NCBI GenBank assembly: GCA_911728435.2
Contig: OU452210.1
Location: forward strand, 930,001 to 994,000
Direction: 5' to 3'
Length of the DNA: 64,000 nucleotides
DNA from: Apoderus coryli
Lineage: Eukaryota > Arthropoda > Insecta > Coleoptera > Attelabidae
Shown here: positions 12,201 through 21,200 of the stretch, piece after piece
Layout of the letters: each line of letters opens with the position of its first letter
How positions within the stretch are numbered: position 1 is the first letter of the stretch
The notes under the pieces: model-generated
What the model was told of the DNA's origin: nothing
The model's database searches: none
Seen by the model: the letters and a program-made list of their open reading frames with translations, nothing else
Position numbers and translations under genes: made by a program

Positions 12201-15200
12201 ACACAATAACGGCGTCTCAAAATTCTCAAAAAATAGATTTTGTATATGTAGGATAGATGTAATTTTGATGTTGTATCTTAGAATTCTAATAAACATATTA
12301 ACAATGATATTGTGGTGACATCTATTTCCTAGAGTAAATCTAACATTGTAGAATCTGTCGTAGCTAACCGTGTGACTAACGTGCATATTTTTGCACAACC
12401 AATATTCGTGTATGGATATATACGACAGTGAAATCGAGAGTCTTGCTGTAAGCACTGGCGATCACCACTGTGAGTCGTAGGTGGACGAATCGCCCGACTG
12501 GTGAAAATATTTGAGAAACAATGATAGTGCTCTGAGAATTCTACACCAGTCGATGCTGCGAAGAGTAAACTCTTGTATCATGGCTGAGGGCGGCCATTTT
12601 CAACATCCGCTATAGTTTAAGATACTTTTAAAATGACATGTGCTTATGGTTTATAGTTTTTGCTGTATGAAATTAAAAATAAATTATTTAACCATATTGG
12701 GGAACTTCGATTTTTTATTGATAAGACTTTTTCCTAAAAGAACCTCAGCAAATAATACGAGACCCTACAGTTTTGTGGTAAGTACAATAAGAAATAGAAA
12801 AGAAACCGAACCTACAATCTGCAGGGTTTTTTGATAAGTTTGCTTTTTGTTATAGTATATTTAATGTCAGTTGAAACTGAAGCTTATACCAGGTGGTAAA
12901 AAAACTACAGACAATAATATATGGATGTTACTTCATCTGGGTATTTTATATTCTGAATTAAACAATCTGGTACTTTTGTAGTTTAGTTTAGATTTATTTA
13001 TTATTAGTTGAAACTATGTAATTTTTCTCTTGTAATTGGGCTCAGGCAATAAATGATTATTATTATTATGTCGTAGCCTGTCCCAAATTTTGTGTGAAGA
13101 TTTCAAAATGTTTGTAAAATATTTAAAAAAATGAAAAATAAACACTATATCTTGGAAACTGTATTTATATGAACATTTTACGTAAAAAAAAACCTTGGTT
13201 ATCACCCATTAAAATAAATCTTTCGCACTGGTCTAAACTCCCTGTGTAATGTTATTGTTATAGTTTCGTTGACAAACATGCACATGTATTGTAAGATTCA
13301 AATTCACACTTACTTACATATGATGGAACAATTTAAATAAATGGCCTCTAACATAACTTAACGGACATGGATATCGGACCACTAAATCTATATATTCAAG
13401 TGCAGGTTGCCAGCAAGGTGGATTTGAGCTCTGAAATATTCCAGGATTGTATAAATTGCCTTCCGCTACCATTACACCATCGGCACCAGTTTCTTTTAGG
13501 CAATTTTCAAAGTCAACCATATTTTGAATGTTGCCATTAGAAATTATTGGAATATTTACAGCATTTCTAAAAATAAAAACACTACTTCTAATTTAAGTTA
13601 AAAATGAAACAAAATAAAATACACTTGTTACATCCTGTATACGACATATAATAATATAAAACAAGATAATAATAATAGACTTTATTTTAATAATAGATAC
13701 TTTTTGTTAATTCAGTATATTTCATTAAAGTTATAAGTATAAGTAAAATACCAGTTCTACTGTCAGGATTATAAGTTATAATTTTGTCACAAACACTTCA
13801 TTCTTTGGAATTTTTGAAAATAAGTTTTTATTTTTTTAAAATATCTTTGGTAGTTCTAAAAACTTAACTGGCGCCGTCGTTGTAGGATTTAGTCCTAGAA
13901 AAGTCCATAACGGTATTTTTCGTGAGTGTCAACTCTTTAAGGGGTTATCATCGGTAAGAACACAGAAGAAAGAAGAAGAAGACCCCAGAAAAGAGAGAAA
14001 GTATAGTTCGTTACGGTGATTCCAGAGCGAATCAGACGGATATACAGATTTACTACGCAAGTTTTTAACTCTTCAAGTTCGGATTTGACTAATCTATTAA
14101 TATCAACTTGAGTAGTATATCTTTCTAGAAGGTCCATATACATTCTCTCCATCGGATTGAGTTGAGTCTTAATGTCATCCAGACTCGTCTGAGCGGCAGT
14201 TGATATAACCTGCGATGTATCAGCGGAACCAGTTGGTGATCGGTTCTCATACTGAGGAATGTAAAATGATTTTCTACGCTTCCTTTAGACATGCAGGACA
14301 ACTCCACCGATCTCCATTTTCTTTCTTAAATTCGGCAGCATAGCAATGAATTTGTTCTGTAGTCATATCAACGCATTTGCTGTGATACCATACATCACAC
14401 CCAGCACATACGACGGCATATTGTTTGCGCGTAACAATTTGGTTGCATGCACCGCATAAATCTTTAGGTGGCATAATGTTGCTACGTAAATATTTTGAGT
14501 ACTGTCCTGAATATCTCTACACACTCACTAGGCACAAGCTGATAAGATAATCAATCTTATCAAGACTGTCCAAAATATGTTTATGTTTTTTTAGCACAGT
14601 GTACCACTAGCCAATAATGCAAGTATGCAAATTACGATACCGTTGCAAACAGTTTCATAACTTAAAACAATCCATTTTTTATGCACTTTCAATTGGTACA
14701 AATTCGAAATTTGACCATACTCAATTAGACATTTATTTAATAAAAGTTGAAGACGCACTGTTCACACTAATGGTGCAGGACCGTATACTTGAAGAGTGTA
14801 TAAAGAACTTTGTTTTAGTTTTTAACCCCTTTTGACACTCTTTCCAAACGAATGTGATCTATTTTAGGTTCTACTTTATTAAACACATGAAAAATTATTC
14901 AGTATTTCGGATAAGTTTAAGAAGTATGATTTTTTTCAATTTTTGAACCCGTTTTTAAACCTTTTGCCAACGCTGAATGTTTCCTAAAAGTTAAAATCAG
15001 CACCTAAAAATATCCTGTAGTATTTTTATACCAGATTTGATTAAAATATGTTAAGTGGTTTTTGAGTTTTCGTGGATACAGCCAGACATTTTTTTTTAAA
15101 CTACCTACTTAGTTACGTATAAAATGACCGAAAACACCGGTGAAATTTTAAAAAAAATCATGAAACTACGAGGGTTGCTATTTATGTATTGAGAATAGAA

Positions 15201-18200
15201 AGAACAAACGAATTAATTTTACAAAAATATTTTTTTTCTTTTTAAAAATATTCTTCTTTAAGATCTATACACTTTTGCATGCTCCAGTCAGAAGACAATA
15301 GCTCTAAAACATAGTTTTTTAAGGCCTTCATCGGGCAATGATCATCGTTGTCCACGCAGTTAATTTTTAATTAGTGGCAATAACAAGAAATTATTGGGAG
15401 CCAAGTCGGGGCTGTAAGGTGAATGACCCATCAATTCGATTCTTTTGTGTGTCCAAATACTCGTTTGTTACAAGTGATGTGTGTGAGCTCGCATTGTCGT
15501 GATGCAACACGATTCGTCGCGGCGTTTTGTATTGGATTCCCTCAATTTACCGAAAACTTCGGGCAAACAAATGGTCGTATACCACGCTGAATTATCGGAC
15601 TTCTGATTTCCTAGAGCCACAGTTGCGACATGACCGGTTTTCGTGAAGAAACACGCCACCATTTGCTTTTTAACGCTTGGGGAACGAACAACTTTTGTTG
15701 GCTTTTCTTCACATTGAAACACCCAAACTCCCGATTGGTCTTTTCTTTCTGGCTTATAGGCATAAATTCACGACTCTTCACCTGTGATGATGCTGAATTT
15801 TTTAGGCATTTTACGGCACCAATCCACTCAAGTCTTTTTTGGAGCACCTGTCAACAAATGTGGAATCCAACGCGCACATAACTTACGAACATCCAAATGT
15901 TCGTGCAAAATCTTCTATATGCGGGGCATACTAATGCTTAAATTTGCCTCAATTTCACGAGATGTCACATACCGATCTTCTTTAATTAGTTTTCGCACAG
16001 CATTGATGGTTTCTAGCACAATGACCGATTTTAACTTCGTCCATGAGCGAACTACGGCCACGTTTGAATTAAGTCTACCAGCGATAGACAGTGGCCTTGG
16101 ATGGTGCTCTATCGACAAATGTTGCATTAAGTTGAACATTTTCGCGACTTAATTCCATTTTTTGGTCGAGATGAACTCAACTCATAACACAAATATTGTT
16201 CGGACGTCAAAACGTTCTATTGCGTATACTGTCAAAAATGTCACACTTCAAGATGGCGGTGACAGATTTCACCTGGCAATAGCAGTGTTGCCAGTTATCA
16301 ATATATAAATCGCAACCCTCGTAATAGCCTCCATATACATATATGATATGGAGAGGTAAAAATATCAAATATCTTTACCAGAGATTACTAGACATACGTT
16401 CAAGCAATCATTAATTTTCAGTATTTTACCTTACGGCTTTAACATACGACCAATCAGCCAATCCAGTCAATGGACCTTTTTGTTCTCTGGTTCTTCCGTG
16501 TACAGTCAAAATTTTACAACCAGCTGATTCCAACATTCGTGCATATTCTATAGTTTTTTCAATCGTGTCCAAACGTCGTATTTTACATGTGACTGGTACT
16601 TTAACATTCTTGCTTACTGTACTAACTAAAACATAACTAATTTACTTTAGGCACCATGAAAAACCTATGTCAGCAATACAGGTTTGGTATACTATTGAAT
16701 ATTTAAAACCAAATATAACAGTTACCATTTTACAGTATTTTTATCTTTTAAGCGTTGAAAATATGTACTAGTTATAGTCTGTGACATATTGTAGACATAG
16801 ATGGATTCTGTAAACAGTTGTGTGGTTTCAATTCATTGGTCAAATACAATTTAACACACATACTATTTACAAGTGTTGTCCGGTACAAGGATGGTATGCT
16901 AACTGCTGAGCCGTGAACTGCATTTTTTGTTATTTTTTACATGGGATATCTTCGAAACGGCCACGTTAACAATATCAATCAATTCCGTTGAGTAGTTTCA
17001 AGAGAAATAGAAAAAAGAACACAACATAACAACTATTTAGTGGTGGTATAACGAGTTATTATCTTTATTAAACTTTTTTTCATACATGGTGTTGTACATA
17101 GGCAAGTCAATAGAAATAAAATATTCCACTTATAAGATTAAAATAAAAATAAACAAACGAACACGTAAATTACAACTTTACAACGTATACATATAAACGA
17201 TAACCAATTGACAATCCATAACAATAACTGATACACTTATTATAAATCACGTTTACAAGGTTTTAAATTACAATACAGACATATACACATAAGAGCAAAG
17301 GGTCTCGTCAACCTGGACCAAGTCTCGCACAACGCCGCTCATATTCCTGCAGCGTATAAAAAACGCCATCCACCAAGAAACTCCTAAGTCTTACTTTAAA
17401 TCTGTTTAAAGTTGTTGCGTTTTAGATTGATTTCATCTGGCAACAGATTAAAAAAACATTTACCTGATTAGTGAAAGCACCTCTTAAAGTATTCATGATT
17501 AGGGCGGCAGAGATATAATCTACCCTCACCCCGAGTGCCGTAGCTATGGAAGTCTCCGTTAGTTTGGAATATGTGTAAGTTTCGATAAATGTAGACAAGC
17601 AAATTGTATAAGTAAATGCTCATGGCCGTTAGAAAAATAAAATTTTTAAAAGTATCCCTACACGATGCATTAAAAGGTAGGTTAAAGATTATGCGTAATA
17701 TTCTTTTTTGTATTATGAAAACACGAGTCATGTCAGAGGCTCTTCCCCACACTGCTATGTTATAGGATAAGACAGGGTATAGTATACCTTAATATATGCT
17801 GCCCAAAAAAGATGATTTAATTTTTTACAAATAGCGTCAACCTGGTGCTCCCACCGCAATCGGCAATCCAAGCTCAAACCCAGAACCCTAGCAGACTCTG
17901 TCCACGAAAGTTTGATGTTATTAAACTCAATTTTAAAATTCAACTACGGCTTATAAAGCGGAAACTGGACAACCACTGTCTTATCATGATTGATGATCAA
18001 CCGATTTCTGAAACACCAATGTTCAAACTGTTTCAATATAAGATGGATCTTATTTCTTAGTTCTTCTGCATCCTTATTAGAAACCACTATCGAAGTATCA
18101 TCGACATACATAAATATTTTCGCATGTTTGACATGATCCGGCAGGTCGTTGACATACAACAAGAACAACAGGGGTCCAAGGACACTACCTTGAGGAGTGC

Positions 18201-21200
18201 CTATATCGATTTTCTCATGATTTGAGATGCAGTGGTTTACCTTCACTGATATTCAGGTAAGATAAAATCCAATTAATAGGATATCTTAAACCCATAGATT
18301 CGTTAAACATCAACGCCACCACAAAATGACCCTGATCAGTTAATTCGTGGATATGTTGGATCATCCCAACTGTGCAAGTCTCAGTGGATAGACCCCGGCG
18401 ACATCCATGCTGACAATCCGTAACAACACCAGTCGATGAAAGAAAACACTCTACCTTTTCAGCCACAACCTTCGCAAAAATTTTTGAGACCACACTTAGT
18501 AGCGATATGGGTCGATAGTTATTCCTAATACACTGATTCCTCTTGTTAAATATAGGGGTAATGACGGCCTGCTTCAGCTCAGATGGAAAGACACCACTCA
18601 GAACAGAGTCATTAATCAAGTGAGCCAGTCTGTCGGCAAATTCCACAGCGTTATATTTGATAAGGCTAACCGGCATATCATCAAAACCAGTAGACTTTTT
18701 ATTTTTTAACCCCTTTATAACTGACATTACGTCACTAGTCGCCACTGTGGTAAAACAATAAGTCCTCGAATTGATCGTACCTGTAGTACAATCAACCGAA
18801 AGACCGTTACTAAAATGCGTTATCAGTTTCGCCGCCACAGAGGTTGAATAAAACTCACAAAAGGCGTTTCCCATATCCAACGACTTCGTCAAGATTCTAT
18901 TATTATAACTAATACCATCTATTGTCTGCTTTTTAACCGTTGTACCAGTTTCGTTTCTAAATGTTGACCACACCACCCTAGACTTACTTGATGATTCGTC
19001 CAATTTTAGTTTGAATGCACTGGTGCGCTCCTGTGCAATTCTAGTTTTGACTTCCCTTTTTAGAGTTCTATGTAAAATATTCAAATCAGGCTCATTTATA
19101 TTCCGCTTTAGCCAATGCAAATTTTGTAACTCCTCAAACATACTATTCAGCTCTTCCGAAAAATTAATTTTCTTAGTAACACTTCCAACCCTACCTTTTT
19201 TCAGGTTGTTTTCTTAGTTTTAAACTGTTGTTTTTTATCTCAATATTACATAATTGAGCCAAATGATCTGAGAATCCCAAGCTAATATTTTCAGTCGTAA
19301 ATAAATGCGGGGAATCAGTAACAATATAATCAATTGTAGATGATGGCGAAGTCAGTACACCAAAACTGCCAGCAATTCTTGTGGGGCTTGTTACCATGGA
19401 TGTTAATCCAAATGAGTCGAACGAATCAGAAAGAGCCCTGTCACCAAAAGAACCGCTGCCCTGATCTACATTGAGGTCTCCACAAATACATAGGTGTTGA
19501 TATTATTCTAATGCCCTCACTATAAAACAGGCCAGTTGATTAAGAAAGTTATTTAGATCACCTGAGGGAGATCTATAGACTAATAAAATACAAATTCGCT
19601 CATCACACACCACAGCCGAGCACTCAAAGTCAAGCTCTATGGAATATTTAGTTGCAAATTTCACAGGGGCACATAGATGAACACTATCATCTCTAACAAA
19701 GATAGCAGAACCACCACAATTCCTAGAAGCTCTGCAATAACTCGAGAGCAACGTGTAGTTATTTAAGTAAACCAACCTAATCCTGTCATCCGAGAGCCAA
19801 TGCTCTGTCACACATACAACTTCAAGCCTATTGCTGTACATTAATATAGAGTAAATTCATTGATACAAGAAACCTAAATGAATTATCAGAACTAATCTGA
19901 GCCAGAATAGGCGCGAAAAAGCTTTTTTTGTATAGTCTTAAAAATAAATTCCGAAACTTTAAGTTTACCTTTCTTATTTAATGAAAGGTTTCTCCTGTCT
20001 GAGGACACAAAAAATTTAGAGTTGACAATGGAATTAATATTAATATAATCTAGTACACTTACAGTATTATTTCTGATAAGTCTATTGTAATTTTCAATAT
20101 TAAAATCGTCGGCCAACTTACAGAACACCAACCTATCTATCAGTTCAAATATGGCCGAACATCCCTGTAGTATGTTGTATTTTAAGTCTTGTCAGGAAGC
20201 ATATACATTAAACAGCACCCGTGCTATACGAAGCGCGTTAACTATTGTCTTATTAAATATATTAAGTATCAAGAACCGTAAGGACAGTTTGCCACTTATA
20301 CTACCCTCATACCCACAGGTTAATAATTTTTATACTGCCTCTAATTCACTCTAATGTTGGTGCTGTTTCTAGTATAGGGACTTCTTCATGCGCTACGTAA
20401 CCGTAACCCAAAGATGAGTCCATCAATACACCCCAGAGACCAAGCAGCAGTCGAAGCAATGGACTTTCCCCGGCAGAAAAGCTCCTAATAAGGCAAAAAC
20501 GGCACTGGTCATGGCAACCGTTTTTTTTGCGATTGACAAGGTTTGAATACAATAAATGTTGTAATTTAACTAAATATGCGTAAAATAGAAATTAACTGAG
20601 GAAAATATTTAGTTAGTTTAATTAATTAAACTACAAATCTATTTTAGAATAACACATGCTTTTTGCAAGTGTAACATATCCTCATCCAATAAACTTTTCA
20701 ATTCCCAACTATCAATATTATCAAATATAAACAAGCTGAATCGTTCAAGTGGTCAACTGCTTCTCTTACTAAATCAATAAAACGATGGTTAATACACAAA
20801 GATAATTAACTTAGATGCTTAACATTTCGCGACCTGGACTTGATTTAACTTATATTAATGGGGTAAAGACCCAAGTAAAACACCACCTACCTATTTCATG
20901 TAATAAAGGCCACTCATCCTGGAGATACGCCCCGTAGTGTCCTCTTTTAGCAATCGCTTGTGGACATCCTAAGTTTATATCGATAGCCATACAAAAGTCT
21001 TGTGCCAATAAAGCAGCTTCTAACATTATGTTTGGATCATTACCGCAAAACTAAAAAAAAAGTATACCTATAAATCCGATAATATTATAATTGGAGCAAA
21101 ACTTTTTATATAAATCAAAAAGAAAAGTAAAATCTAAATTAGAAGGAATATTTGTGTGTTAATCCTGCGAAATAAAAAGAGGCACGCATCATGGGTCCCG

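Noticed and set aside
15468..16152. Plus-strand frames over the mariner region (up to 122 codons)
   Set aside because: They are antisense to the decayed transposase, whose motifs lie on the minus strand.
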